From the NCBI RefSeq assembly GCF_000931935.2, contig NZ_AZAC01000056.1, positions 186,001 to 250,000 on the forward strand: 64,000 nt of DNA, given 5' to 3'. This document shows positions 1-9,562 of the stretch, piece after piece (the first letter of the stretch is position 1; each line of letters begins with the position of its first letter). The position numbers and the translations under genes are program-made. This DNA is from Dethiosulfatarculus sandiegensis. GTDB lineage: Bacteria; Desulfobacterota; Desulfarculia; Desulfarculales; Desulfarculaceae. The notes under the pieces are model-generated. The model did not search any database. It had not been told where the DNA came from and saw only the letters and a list, made by a program, of their open reading frames with translations.

Positions 1-98
1 ATTTATTAAGATTTTAGAAAAATTTGACTTAATATTAAAAAATAGCAAATATTAAAGTTTTTTATAGAGGACCGTTTTTGTACTGGAGTAGGTGGGCT

Positions 99-2660
99 AT
101 GTATTTCAAATTTGATTTAAATTACATTAAACGCCATTATTATAAAGTAGCGATGGTAGTTGCCAATGCTGTACTACCCGATAGTAGAGTACTTAAAACT
201 GCTTCTACAATTACAAAAATGGGTTATGATTTGACTCTTTTTGGGTTAAATCATACAAAACAAGTAAAAGAAATTAAAGGTAATCCTTTCAGAATCATTT
301 TATTACCCAATCCTAAATTTAAATTTGTAGAAGAAAAAAAATGGCCTATCAATCGAGAAGAGGTTGACTGGGATAGGTTTTGGGATATCTACGCAACTTA
401 TTTAGCATCATATATGAATAGCTTACATACAACTGTTCTACATACTCATGATATGCCTGGAATTGCCATAGGGGGCCATGTCAGAAGCTATTTAAAAGAC
501 AAAAATATATTTTGGATTCATGATATTCATGAATATGTTAAAGGGCTTACCGAATTACCCGAGCCCATAACAAAATATTATTTTGGTGTTGAAAAAGAAT
601 TCATTCATCAGGCTGATGTTTTAACCTGTGTTTCTCCTAGTTTAGCAAAATTACTTAAAAAAGAGCACAGTTTAGACAGTGAGCCTAAAGTAATTCTTAA
701 CTCGCCCAGACTATCAGATATGGATAACTTTAGCCGTCTTGATCTCCGTTCTTCAATTAATTTGCCAACTGATATTAAATTATTAGTATATTCCGGTGTA
801 GTTAAGGCTGTACGTGGCGTTGACACTTTAGTAGAAGCTTTGACTTACCTAAATAGTTATCAAATTGCTATTATTACAAATAGTAAAGGTGATTATATCG
901 ATCAGCTTAAACGTAAGATTAATCATTTATCACTATCTGATAAAGTCTCTTTCCGTCATTATGTTCCTTCTATGAATGTGACTACATTTTTACGTACAGC
1001 GGATATAGGAATACATCCAATTTGGAAGTATCCTAATGCTGCAATTGCTTTACCTAATAAATTGTTTGAGTATATGCACTCAGGAACTCCAATTATTGTT
1101 AGTGACAATCCAACAATGGCTGAGTTTGTCAAAAAACACGATATGGGCCTTGTATTTGATGAAAAAAATCCAGTATCTCTGGCTAGTGCTATAAAACTAA
1201 CATCAGAACGTTTGACTCGTGATCCTGATTGGTCGGATAAAATTAAAAGTCTTGCTCATAATTATTGTTGGGAAGAACAAGAATTAATTCTTGATGAAAT
1301 TTATTCAACTCATCTCCCCTTAAAATCTTCTGTTAATAATCAATTTAGAGAACCAAAAAAAATAAAAATTTTGCAATTACCAGTTGCTGCTGCGGGTCAA
1401 CCAAATATATTATCAAAAGCAATTAATAATTCCAAAGTAGCTACTTGTAAGAGCCTTAGAATTAGTTCCCATAAATTTAACTACCCTGTTGATATATCTT
1501 TAGATGGGTTTTCAGGACGCAAAAAAGATGTCGAAAAACTTTCTGAGATTGCTAAGCAATTCGATGTTTTCCATTATCATGTCCGTCCTTTAATGTTTAC
1601 TGAATTACAAGAAGCTTTTCCAAGTTGTCTTGATATTTTGTTGCTCCGTGCTTCGCAAAAAAAAGTATTTTTTCATTTCCGTGGTTCTGAAATTAGAATG
1701 CCTTCAGTGTTTAAAGATATGAATAAATATAGTTACGCTGATAAAATTTCAAATTCTTTTCGGCAAATGTATCCTGAGATTGCTCAAAATAAATTTATTG
1801 AATATATTAATGCAATATGTAATAAAGTGTTTGTGGTTGATCCTGAATTGCAAACCTACGTTCCCAATTCTTTAATTATTCCACGTGCCATCGACATTTC
1901 TGATTTAAGACCGGTATATAATACTCCACAGCAAAAACTAAAAATTTTACATGCCCCAAGTAATCAAATTTTTAAAGGAACAGATGCTGTATTAAATGCG
2001 ATTAAAAAATTAGAAGATGAAGGGCGTAACATTGAATTTATAAAAATTGACGGCTTAGAAAATGATGAAGCTATGAAAGCATATGCTGAAGCTGATGTTG
2101 TTATAGATCAATTATTAATAGGATGGTATGGAGTATTAACCGTTGAAGCTATGGCCTTAGGTAAGGCTGTTATAGCTTATATTCGTGATGACTTAAAACA
2201 CTTCTTGCCTAATCCACCACCACTGGCTATAGCAAATCCGGATACAATTTACGATGTACTTTCAGATCTTGAAACAAATCGTAAAAAAATTACCGAACTT
2301 GGTAAGAGAGCCAGGATGTTTGTAGAAGAAAATCACGATGCCTATAAGATTACCCAAAATTTAATTTACATTTATGAGAATTTTAATGAGAAAATAGATA
2401 TAATTAATTCGTGGGAGTGGCTTAATTTTTTTCCAGAAGATGCTTTTTTCAATAACGAAAGAAAAAGTTACAAAAGAAAAAAAATTGTTATAAAAAAATA
2501 TAAAACAAAAATTAGTCATAAACCGATTTTCTTTTTGAAATGGAAAGAACGTTTTGGTAGATCCGGACTTTATCTAAAAAGATTTTTCGAAGTTGTGAAT
2601 GATGAGGGCTGGAAAATCGCTCTAAAAAAGGTAATCAAAAGGATCTCTAATATGTCTTAA
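99..2660 (+). CDS. Tandem-domain GT4-type glycosyltransferase (two GT units in one chain)
   Basis: About 853 aa with two GT-B type modules. The first (about residues 15-400) begins with the strand VAMVVANAVLPDSRV, has an acceptor-side motif WIHDIHEY, and ends with the GT4 donor-site pattern NKLFEYMHSGTPIIVSD. The second (about 425-770) repeats the plan, with FHYHVRP, FHFRGSEIR, LKILHAPSN and GVLTVEAMALGKAVIAY. A basic, lysine-rich tail follows. Such proteins transfer sugars from nucleotide donors to surface glycans on the cytoplasmic face; the substrate cannot be read. The ATG at 99 has GGAG 10 nt upstream; a TTG at 78 with AGAGG is an alternative. The gene is clearly more AT-rich than genes after 4.1 kb, suggesting acquisition. 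Confidence 0.85.
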   Translation: MYFKFDLNYIKRHYYKVAMVVANAVLPDSRVLKTASTITKMGYDLTLFGLNHTKQVKEIKGNPFRIILLPNPKFKFVEEKKWPINREEVDWDRFWDIYATYLASYMNSLHTTVLHTHDMPGIAIGGHVRSYLKDKNIFWIHDIHEYVKGLTELPEPITKYYFGVEKEFIHQADVLTCVSPSLAKLLKKEHSLDSEPKVILNSPRLSDMDNFSRLDLRSSINLPTDIKLLVYSGVVKAVRGVDTLVEALTYLNSYQIAIITNSKGDYIDQLKRKINHLSLSDKVSFRHYVPSMNVTTFLRTADIGIHPIWKYPNAAIALPNKLFEYMHSGTPIIVSDNPTMAEFVKKHDMGLVFDEKNPVSLASAIKLTSERLTRDPDWSDKIKSLAHNYCWEEQELILDEIYSTHLPLKSSVNNQFREPKKIKILQLPVAAAGQPNILSKAINNSKVATCKSLRISSHKFNYPVDISLDGFSGRKKDVEKLSEIAKQFDVFHYHVRPLMFTELQEAFPSCLDILLLRASQKKVFFHFRGSEIRMPSVFKDMNKYSYADKISNSFRQMYPEIAQNKFIEYINAICNKVFVVDPELQTYVPNSLIIPRAIDISDLRPVYNTPQQKLKILHAPSNQIFKGTDAVLNAIKKLEDEGRNIEFIKIDGLENDEAMKAYAEADVVIDQLLIGWYGVLTVEAMALGKAVIAYIRDDLKHFLPNPPPLAIANPDTIYDVLSDLETNRKKITELGKRARMFVEENHDAYKITQNLIYIYENFNEKIDIINSWEWLNFFPEDAFFNNERKSYKRKKIVIKKYKTKISHKPIFFLKWKERFGRSGLYLKRFFEVVNDEGWKIALKKVIKRISNMS

Positions 2661-2742
2661 TTTATTCAAATATTTTTCTGAAAATTTGTTTGATTTATTT
2701 TTGTCGAATTTCAGATAGTTCATTTTTTAAGGAACCCATGCA

Positions 2743-3822
2743 TTGAAAAAATTTCTAAACTTGTTAATTTTCAAAAAAGAAATGGGTCTGGGCCCATCAC
2801 CTTTTATCGTAGCACGTGATGTACTCTCCGTATTTTGGTTTCGCCTTTTAACTATTGGTGTTCTTTCCGCATTAGTCGTACTTGCCCAAACAGTAGCGGC
2901 TGGTACGCTTATGTACACTATGGCCCACAGCCTTTCCCTACCTAAATTCATTACTAATATTTTTTCTGAGATAGAAAATACTTCGGTAATGTGGTTACCA
3001 ATCATTGCATTTGTTTTTGCGGCTCTTTCTGCTTATTTAATGTATTTGCATAGTTTGATTGCTGTAAGTGTAATGGTCGATTACGAAAAGAAATGTGCTG
3101 AAAGACTGATCAAAATTCTGCAAAGTGATTCAAAATTATATAAAACGTTAACCGACAATCAAATAGTTACACTTATAAGTAAAGACTGTAGATTTGGGGG
3201 ACGTATCGCTTATGAATTTTCAACAATGGTGATGCCTCTAGGAGTTGCCTTAGGAGGTTTTCCCGTGCTGTTTTATATAAATCACTACGCGACGATTAGC
3301 TTGCTGATCGTTATGACTTTGGCATTTAGTGGACAAGCAATTGTCTGGCGCATGGCTAAAAAAGTTTCTCAAGATATGGAATCTGATGCTGCTTTCGATA
3401 GAATTGCTAAGGCAGATTTATTAAAGGAATTAAAATCAATTAGTGGTTCATATCAAGAGATTACCGCTAAAGTACCAGATCCCATTTTTATGAATACCTA
3501 CCGTAGGCGGCTAACTATGCCTCACATGGGTAATTTTTTGGGGGGCCTACTATACGCCTTGGCTACTGCCGTAATTATGTTCTGGTTCCTTGTCTTCCCG
3601 CAAAAAGATCAGGTACATGGCGGGTTAATGTTTTATATTTTTGTTGCAATTTTTGTTTTGTCTCGCTTACGAATAGCGCCTAAAGTATTTACAAATTTCC
3701 ATGTGTTTTTTAATTATTTTGGTAGAGCATTTTATATAATTCGTCATGGGAAACTCCCAGAATCATTAAAAGCTAAATCTTCTAATGAGGTAGATGCAAC
3801 TCCACTGGATGAAGATTACTAA
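2743..3822 (+). CDS. ABC-exporter-like transmembrane protein lacking a nucleotide-binding domain
   Basis: About 359 aa with six hydrophobic segments (roughly residues 35-58, 83-108, 158-180, 182-203, 262-285, 293-312). Long polar loops between helices 2/3 and 4/5 match the topology of a type I ABC exporter membrane domain. No Walker A, signature or Walker B motif follows; the protein ends in an acidic polar tail. The TTG start at 2743 has AAGGA 9 nt upstream; the nearby ATG at 2738 hits a stop at once. It lies 82 bp after the tandem glycosyltransferase in the same AT-rich DNA, so a role in glycan or glycoconjugate export is plausible but unproven. It might pair with an ATPase encoded elsewhere or have a non-transport role. 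Confidence 0.6.
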   Translation: MKKFLNLLIFKKEMGLGPSPFIVARDVLSVFWFRLLTIGVLSALVVLAQTVAAGTLMYTMAHSLSLPKFITNIFSEIENTSVMWLPIIAFVFAALSAYLMYLHSLIAVSVMVDYEKKCAERLIKILQSDSKLYKTLTDNQIVTLISKDCRFGGRIAYEFSTMVMPLGVALGGFPVLFYINHYATISLLIVMTLAFSGQAIVWRMAKKVSQDMESDAAFDRIAKADLLKELKSISGSYQEITAKVPDPIFMNTYRRRLTMPHMGNFLGGLLYALATAVIMFWFLVFPQKDQVHGGLMFYIFVAIFVLSRLRIAPKVFTNFHVFFNYFGRAFYIIRHGKLPESLKAKSSNEVDATPLDEDY

Positions 3823-4101
3823 ACCGAATACCCTTTTAAAAAGATTGGTTTTTTAACCTGTTTTTCGGAAGTAAAATTCTATATATATTTACTACAGTAG
3901 CATAAAAAATCTGTTTATTTCTTCACTATTGAATTTTATAATATAACATATTTTGTCGATATTAAATGCCCATATTAAAGATTCAATAAAAAAACGGCGT
4001 TAAAATTTGCCATCAAATCCTAAGCACATTTTTAAAATTTTTCCAAATTCTAAATCGTAAATTTTATTAGTTTTTATGTATTAAGTGGAGATTTGATAGT
4101 T

Positions 4102-5190
4102 ATGAATATAGTAACGGTTATTGGTGCGCGGCCTCAATTTATCAAAGCCGCAGTCACGTCTAGATTGTTAGCTTATCATGACGATATGCAGGATATTTTA
4201 CTACATACTGGGCAGCATTATGATACTGTCATGAGCCAAATCTTTTTTGACGAGTTGATGATTCCTGAACCATCCTATAATTTGGGCGTTGGAGGCGGCA
4301 CCCACGGTCAAAACACCGGACGCATGCTTGAGGCCATTGAAAAAGTGCTTATCAAGGAAAAGCCTGATTGGGTGTTGGTCTATGGTGATACGGATTCCAC
4401 CCTGGCCGGTGCTTTGGCTGCAGTCAAACTACAGATTCCTATAGCTCATGTTGAAGCGGGTTTACGTTCATTTAATAGGCGTATGCCTGAAGAGATCAAC
4501 CGGGTGCTCACAGATCATGCAGCTCAAGTGTTGTTTGCGCCAACCACCCCGGCAGTGGAGAACCTAGCCAAAGAAGGAATCTCCAAGGACAAAATTCACC
4601 AAGTTGGTGATGTTATGTATGACGCTGCTTTGTTTTATGCCCAAAAGGCAGAAGAAAAAAGTTATATTTTGAATGAGTTGGGTCTAAAATCCCAAGATTT
4701 TATTCTTGCCACGGTGCATCGCCCTCAGAATGTTGATAATCCCGCGTTGTTGGCTAATATAATACAGGCATTTGATAAAATAGCCGATGAAATACCTGTT
4801 GTTTTTCCGGTCCATCCACGTACACGTAATAAACTTAAAAAATTAACTCAAAAGATCAACTCTAAAGACTCTTTTAAATTAATTGAACCCGTTGGTTATT
4901 TAGATATGGTCATGCTGGAAAAAAATGCCGCCGCCATAGCAACCGATTCTGGTGGGGTACAACGAGAGGCTTTTTTTCACAATGTCCCTAGTGTTGTCCT
5001 ACGTGATGAAACAGAATGGGTGGAATTGCTTAGGCTCGGCTGGAGCAGATTGGCTAACGTCAAAGAACCTGATGATTTGATACAGCAGGTTAAAAACGCT
5101 TTAAATTTTCCACTTGATTCAAAGGAATCCCCTTATGGGCACGGTGATACCGGACAAAAGATAATACAGGTTTTGAAGGGGGTAAATTAG
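4102..5190 (+). CDS. wbpI: UDP-N-acetylglucosamine 2-epimerase family (WecB/WbpI-like)
   Basis: About 362 aa, normal length for the non-hydrolysing C2-epimerase family, with the hallmark start NIVTVIGARPQFIKAA and the blocks HTGQHYD, GDTDSTLAGALAA, HVEAGLRSFNRRMPEEINR and ATDSGGVQREAFF. The ATG at 4102 has GTGGAG 11 nt upstream; a TTG at 4093 is too close to that site. WecB makes UDP-ManNAc from UDP-GlcNAc, while the homologue WbpI epimerises UDP-GlcNAc3NAcA to UDP-ManNAc3NAcA. The facing wbpE-wbpA-wbpBD genes supply exactly the WbpI substrate, so the WbpI role is favoured; sequence alone does not exclude WecB. A strong terminator follows. Confidence 0.85.
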   Translation: MNIVTVIGARPQFIKAAVTSRLLAYHDDMQDILLHTGQHYDTVMSQIFFDELMIPEPSYNLGVGGGTHGQNTGRMLEAIEKVLIKEKPDWVLVYGDTDSTLAGALAAVKLQIPIAHVEAGLRSFNRRMPEEINRVLTDHAAQVLFAPTTPAVENLAKEGISKDKIHQVGDVMYDAALFYAQKAEEKSYILNELGLKSQDFILATVHRPQNVDNPALLANIIQAFDKIADEIPVVFPVHPRTRNKLKKLTQKINSKDSFKLIEPVGYLDMVMLEKNAAAIATDSGGVQREAFFHNVPSVVLRDETEWVELLRLGWSRLANVKEPDDLIQQVKNALNFPLDSKESPYGHGDTGQKIIQVLKGVN

Positions 5191-5335
5191 AAAGACAGCT
5201 TCCGTAGTAATTCGTTTTTTTGGCCTTTTGATACATGAATCTAAGTAAAGAAAGCCGACTAACTGAATAGTTAACTCGCTCTCCCCAATTGGACTTGACC
5301 AAATAGACTATGTAACAGTCTACGATGCAAGCTAT

Positions 5336-5383
5336 ATTATGGGCATGCAGGAACTAATAATACCTGTATGCCCATAATTTTTT
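5336..5383 (+). terminator. Rho-independent terminator after the 2-epimerase gene
   Basis: A 16-bp stem (5336-5351 with 5363-5378, one G-U pair) with an 11-nt loop is followed by six T. It sits between the convergent epimerase and wbpBD genes, and the stem could also act on minus-strand transcripts. Confidence 0.85.
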
Positions 5384-5399
5384 GCCTTAATTAGCGAAA

Positions 5400-6995
5400 T
5401 TATTTTGATTCCAATTTCAGACCGTTTTCAGTTGCCACATATTGAGCCTCGCAAGCAGGGCACTTGAAGATATGATCATCTTTAGTCAGAAGTTTTTCAC
5501 CGCAACGGCACATCCAGCCGATTTGCTTAGCAGGGTTGCCCGCCATTAAAGCATGATCCGGTACATCTTTGGTAACTACTGAACCGGCGCCGATAAAGCC
5601 ATAGCTGCCAATGGTGTTTCCGCACACGATGGTGGCATTGGCTCCGATACTGGCGCCTTTTTTCACTACAGTGTCTCTGACTTCATCCATACGTTTGATT
5701 TCAGAGCGCGGGTTGAAAACGTTGGTAAACACCATGGAAGGGCCGCAGAAGACATCATCTTCTAAGGTCACTCCCTTGTATATCGAGACATTGTTTTGGA
5801 TTTTGCATCCGTTTCCAACCGTTACGTTGGGTCCAATAACCACGTTCTGCCCGATGTTGCAGTCTTCGCCGACTACGCTGCCCGAAAGCACGTGGGAAAA
5901 ATGCCAGATTTTGGTCCCCTTACCCACGCTGACCCCATTGTCCACTAATGCGGAAGGATGGGCCTGATATTCCAGTCCCGCATCCTTAAGGGGATTAAGC
6001 TTGATCGCTTCGCCGCCTTTTTGCATGGATTCCTGGCAGGCGGCCAATACACTAAGCACTCTGAGGCCTTCTTCTCCATCGGTAAGAGGGTTTGTTCCGG
6101 AAGCGACACATTCCAGGAAGTGGGCGCATTCATCCCTTAGAGGCTCACTTTTTTCCCATTCCACTTTTTGAGCTTCTTTTTTATCCGGTACAGGTACTCC
6201 GTTTTTCCACATGACCTGGTGGGGATAGAGCAACAACTTGTCGTCCGGCTCTGTGTCATCAAAGACCGCCATGCTGCGATCGCCAACCACCACCAGTTTT
6301 TGCTCTTTAAAGGGATGCAGCCAGGATACAAAAATGTGGGCTGCTATACCGGAGGGGAAGGTAAGGTTGCTTACAGTTACATCAGCAACGTTTTTGTTGA
6401 GGAAATAAGAGCCCTGAGTACTCACGGTGTCCGGGGATTGACCGGTTAAAGCCAACACCACAGAGATGTCATGGGGAGCAAAGGACCAAAGAATGTTTTC
6501 TTCAGTGCGGATTTTACCGAGGTTGAGGCGGTTGGAATAGATGTATTGCAAACGTCCCAATACACCATTATTGATCAGCTCCTTAAGCTTGATGACCACA
6601 GGGTGATAGTGCAGAAGGTGTCCGACCATTAAGACGCGTTCGCATTCATTTGCGATTCTGGTCAGCTCTTTACCTTCATCTGTCTTTAGGCAAAGTGGTT
6701 TTTCAACAAAAACATGCTTACCAGCCAAAAGCCCCTTTTTCACCAGGTCGAAGTGCGTTTCAGCCGGGGTGGAGATGGATAAAGCATCGATTTCAGGATC
6801 GCTCAAAACCTTATCAATGTTGAGTTCGCCCTGTACATTTGGGTATAACTTTTTGAAATTTTCGAGAGTATCAGGGTTGGACTCGCAAATCACCTTAAGC
6901 GCACCTAAGGCTTCAAAGTTACGAATAAGGTTTTTACCCCAGTAGCCTGCCCCAATAGCGGCTACTTTTATTTCGCTTGAGTTCTTGGCGCTCAT
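5400..6995 (-). CDS. wbpB-wbpD: Fused nucleotide-sugar 3-dehydrogenase / N-acetyltransferase (WbpB-WbpD type)
   Basis: 531 aa in two parts. Residues 1-about 325 are a Gfo/Idh/MocA NAD-dependent oxidoreductase, with VAAIGAGYWGKNLIRNF (Rossmann GxGxxG) and the EKPLC motif, as in WbpB/WlbA, which oxidises C3 of UDP-GlcNAcA. Residues about 340-500 are a left-handed beta-helix acyltransferase of hexapeptide repeats ending GNPAKQIGW, as in WbpD/WlbB, which acetylates the 3-amino group. A C-terminal Cys-rich tail (CRC...CPAC) looks like a zinc ribbon. In Pseudomonas these are separate proteins. The gene is last in the wbpE-wbpA-wbpBD order, 20 bp after wbpA. The fused reading frame is uninterrupted. 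Confidence 0.88.
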   Translation of the reverse strand: MSAKNSSEIKVAAIGAGYWGKNLIRNFEALGALKVICESNPDTLENFKKLYPNVQGELNIDKVLSDPEIDALSISTPAETHFDLVKKGLLAGKHVFVEKPLCLKTDEGKELTRIANECERVLMVGHLLHYHPVVIKLKELINNGVLGRLQYIYSNRLNLGKIRTEENILWSFAPHDISVVLALTGQSPDTVSTQGSYFLNKNVADVTVSNLTFPSGIAAHIFVSWLHPFKEQKLVVVGDRSMAVFDDTEPDDKLLLYPHQVMWKNGVPVPDKKEAQKVEWEKSEPLRDECAHFLECVASGTNPLTDGEEGLRVLSVLAACQESMQKGGEAIKLNPLKDAGLEYQAHPSALVDNGVSVGKGTKIWHFSHVLSGSVVGEDCNIGQNVVIGPNVTVGNGCKIQNNVSIYKGVTLEDDVFCGPSMVFTNVFNPRSEIKRMDEVRDTVVKKGASIGANATIVCGNTIGSYGFIGAGSVVTKDVPDHALMAGNPAKQIGWMCRCGEKLLTKDDHIFKCPACEAQYVATENGLKLESK

Positions 6996-7015
6996 TTATC
7001 ACATTCCATTCAGTT

Positions 7016-8338
7016 TTAGGCTTTTACTATATTTTTAGATTTTTCATTCAGCCTGTCCAGGGCATTGCGGGTGTCCACCACAAGGGCTGAATGGTTAACC
7101 ACCAGTTGGTAATCCACATTGTCATGATCCGTTACTATAAGCACAGCATCCATTTTTGTCAGATTTTCCGGTGTCAACGGGACAGATGTCATGTCCAGTT
7201 GAAACTCACGGGTATGAGGCAATACCGGAATGTATGGATCATGGTAGCAAACTTCAGCACCGGCTTTTAGGAGAAGTTTTGTGAGAACCAGGGCAGGGGA
7301 TTCGCGCATGTCATCTACATTTTTCTTATACGCCACCCCCAGCAACATGATTTTTGAGCCGTTCATGCACTTTTTTTGTTTGTTCAGGGCTTCGGAAAGC
7401 TTTTGTACGACCCAGTAAGGCACCGAGGTATTGACCTCGCCGGCCAGCTCGATGAATCTAGTGGAGAAATCGTACTCTTTGGCCTTCCAACTCAGATAAT
7501 AAGGGTCTATGGGGATGCAGTGGCCCCCCAACCCGGGACCGGGGAAAAAAGGCATGAATCCAAAGGGTTTGGTGGAGCTGGCCTTGATTACCTCCCAAAC
7601 GTCAATGCCCATGCGGTCGGTGAGCATTTTCAGCTCATTAACCAGGGCAATGTTTACGCAGCGAAAAATATTCTCAAAAACTTTTGTAAGTTCCGCTACT
7701 TCAGGTGATGTTACCTTCACCACCCTGTCCAGGATGCAACCATAAATTGCTTCTCCGACATCCTGGCAGGATGGTGTGATGCCGCCAACCACTTTGGGAA
7801 TCTGATGGATGGAAAAATCCGGGTTGCCGGGGTCTTCACGCTCGGGGCTGTAAATGAGAAAATAATTCTCACCAACCTTCATATCAGCCCGTTCAAAACG
7901 GCTAAGCAGATGTTCTTTGGTTGTCCCGGGATAGGTGGTGGATTCCAGGCTGATAGCCTGACCGGGCCGAATGAATTTTTGAATTGTTTCGGCTGTGGCA
8001 ACCACGTATTTAAGGTCTGGTTCTTTTTTATCGGTCAATGGTGTGGGGACCGCAATAATAACCACATCGCAGTCCGCAAGGCGCTTGAAATCGCCTGTGG
8101 CGCTGAACAGGTCTGCTTCTATCATTTTTGCTATTTTTTGAGCGGAAATATGCTCAATATAGCTTTGCTTCTGGTTCAGTTTGTCGATTTTTACTGGATC
8201 GACGTCAAAACCCAGAGCTTTTATACCGACTTCGGCAAACCGCAAGGCAATAGGCAGGCCCACATAACCCATGCCAACCACCCCGATAAGGGAGGTTTTA
8301 TCATTCAATTTACTGATTAAAGTATTTTTAAAGTCCAT
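7016..8338 (-). CDS. wbpA: UDP-N-acetylglucosamine 6-dehydrogenase (WbpA family)
   Basis: 440 aa, full length for the nucleotide-sugar dehydrogenase family. The N-terminal Rossmann motif is GVVGMGYVGLPIALRFAEVG. The middle carries SPEREDPGN and the catalytic cysteine in PGLGGHCIPIDPYYL; the C-terminal UDP-binding part has GVAYKKNVDDMRESPAL. The enzyme oxidises C6 of UDP-GlcNAc to the uronic acid with two NAD+. The FxPGxGxGGHCIPIDP pattern is typical of the WbpA/WecC branch rather than UDP-glucose dehydrogenase. It lies 35 bp after wbpE and 20 bp before wbpBD on the minus strand, so the three probably form one operon. Confidence 0.9.
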   Translation of the reverse strand: MDFKNTLISKLNDKTSLIGVVGMGYVGLPIALRFAEVGIKALGFDVDPVKIDKLNQKQSYIEHISAQKIAKMIEADLFSATGDFKRLADCDVVIIAVPTPLTDKKEPDLKYVVATAETIQKFIRPGQAISLESTTYPGTTKEHLLSRFERADMKVGENYFLIYSPEREDPGNPDFSIHQIPKVVGGITPSCQDVGEAIYGCILDRVVKVTSPEVAELTKVFENIFRCVNIALVNELKMLTDRMGIDVWEVIKASSTKPFGFMPFFPGPGLGGHCIPIDPYYLSWKAKEYDFSTRFIELAGEVNTSVPYWVVQKLSEALNKQKKCMNGSKIMLLGVAYKKNVDDMRESPALVLTKLLLKAGAEVCYHDPYIPVLPHTREFQLDMTSVPLTPENLTKMDAVLIVTDHDNVDYQLVVNHSALVVDTRNALDRLNEKSKNIVKA

Positions 8339-8373
8339 TAGATGACTCTCCGCAAATTAACAAACAACCCTAT

Positions 8374-9462
8374 TTAGCAAGCAGCTTTGACTGCGGCAAC
8401 AATAGTGTCCTGATCTTCTTCTTTAAGATAAGGGTGCATGGGCAGGCTCATAACCCTTTGCGAGGCTGCTTCCGCTACCGGGAAGGTTCCTTCACCCTGG
8501 CCAAGGAACCCAAAAGCAGGCTGGAGATGCAGGGGAACCGGGTAGTGCACTGCCGTTGGAATCCCTTTTTCCTTTAGAGCTTCCTGCACCTGGGTGCGAT
8601 TATCAACTTCAACAGTGTACTGAGCATAAACATGGGTGTTCCCGTCTTTGATGACTGGGGTCTTTACACTATCGCCGAATTCCTGGCTGTAACGGGCGCC
8701 GATTTTGGCGCGGGCTTCAACTTCATTGGGGAATATAGCCAGTTTTTCCATTAAAATAGCTGCCTGCATGGTGTCCATGCGGGCATTGAGACCAATAAGA
8801 GGATGATGGTAGCGGCGATCCTGTCCGTGAGCCCTGAGGTAGCGCATTTGGGTGGCCAACTCTGCATCATCCGTAAAGCAGGCCCCGCCGTCGCCATAGC
8901 AGCCCAGCGGTTTGGCAGGGAAGAAGCTGGTGCAGCCGATGGTGGTGAGGGTGCAGGATTTTTTGCCCTGGTAAGTTGCACCAAAGCTTTGGGCCGCATC
9001 TTCAATTACAGGAAGGTCATGATCTGCCGCGATTTTGTTGATTTCGTTCATGTCGGCGCATTGCCCGTAAAGGCTGACTGGTATGATGGCTTTGGTTTTG
9101 TCTGTAATGGCTTCGGCGATTTTGCCGGGATCAATATTATAGGTGGCAGGGTCGATATCTACATAAACCGGCTTGGCGCCCAAAAGGGCGATCATTTCAC
9201 CTGTGGCTATGAAGGTGAACGGTGTGGTAATCACCTCATCACCCGCCTTTACGCCCAAAGCCATCATGGCCAGCAATAAAGCGTCAGTACCGCTGGAGCA
9301 GCTGAGGCAATGTTTGGCGCCGGTATATTCGGACAGGGCATCTTCCAGTTCCTTGATTTGTGGCCCCATTATATAGCGACCGCTGGCCATGACCTCCTGG
9401 ATGCGCTCATCCAACTTGGTTTTGATCAACGCCTGTTGTGCTTTTAAATCGATGAAGTCCAT
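8374..9462 (-). CDS. wbpE: DegT/DnrJ/EryC1-type sugar aminotransferase (WbpE family)
   Basis: 362 aa, a complete PLP-dependent sugar aminotransferase. It begins MDFIDLKAQQALIK as WbpE-like proteins do. Visible blocks are the SSGTDALLLAMMALGVKAGDEV cofactor region, DAAQSFGATYQG (aspartate contacting the PLP nitrogen), and the Schiff-base lysine in FFPAKPLGCYGDGGA. In the ManNAc3NAcA pathway WbpE aminates the 3-keto product of WbpB, using glutamate. The ATG at 9462 is preceded by GAGGGG at normal spacing. It is first in a minus-strand operand set with wbpA and wbpBD. A different 3- or 4-keto sugar substrate is possible, but the operon context points to WbpE. Confidence 0.88.
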   Translation of the reverse strand: MDFIDLKAQQALIKTKLDERIQEVMASGRYIMGPQIKELEDALSEYTGAKHCLSCSSGTDALLLAMMALGVKAGDEVITTPFTFIATGEMIALLGAKPVYVDIDPATYNIDPGKIAEAITDKTKAIIPVSLYGQCADMNEINKIAADHDLPVIEDAAQSFGATYQGKKSCTLTTIGCTSFFPAKPLGCYGDGGACFTDDAELATQMRYLRAHGQDRRYHHPLIGLNARMDTMQAAILMEKLAIFPNEVEARAKIGARYSQEFGDSVKTPVIKDGNTHVYAQYTVEVDNRTQVQEALKEKGIPTAVHYPVPLHLQPAFGFLGQGEGTFPVAEAASQRVMSLPMHPYLKEEDQDTIVAAVKAAC

Positions 9463-9562
9463 GTCTCATCCCCTCTTATATTGGTGACGTATTTGTTTGA
9501 TGGCCTATTTACTATATATTAGATTAGTAAAGCCGACTTGCTTAGGCCAAGAAGAAATAAAT

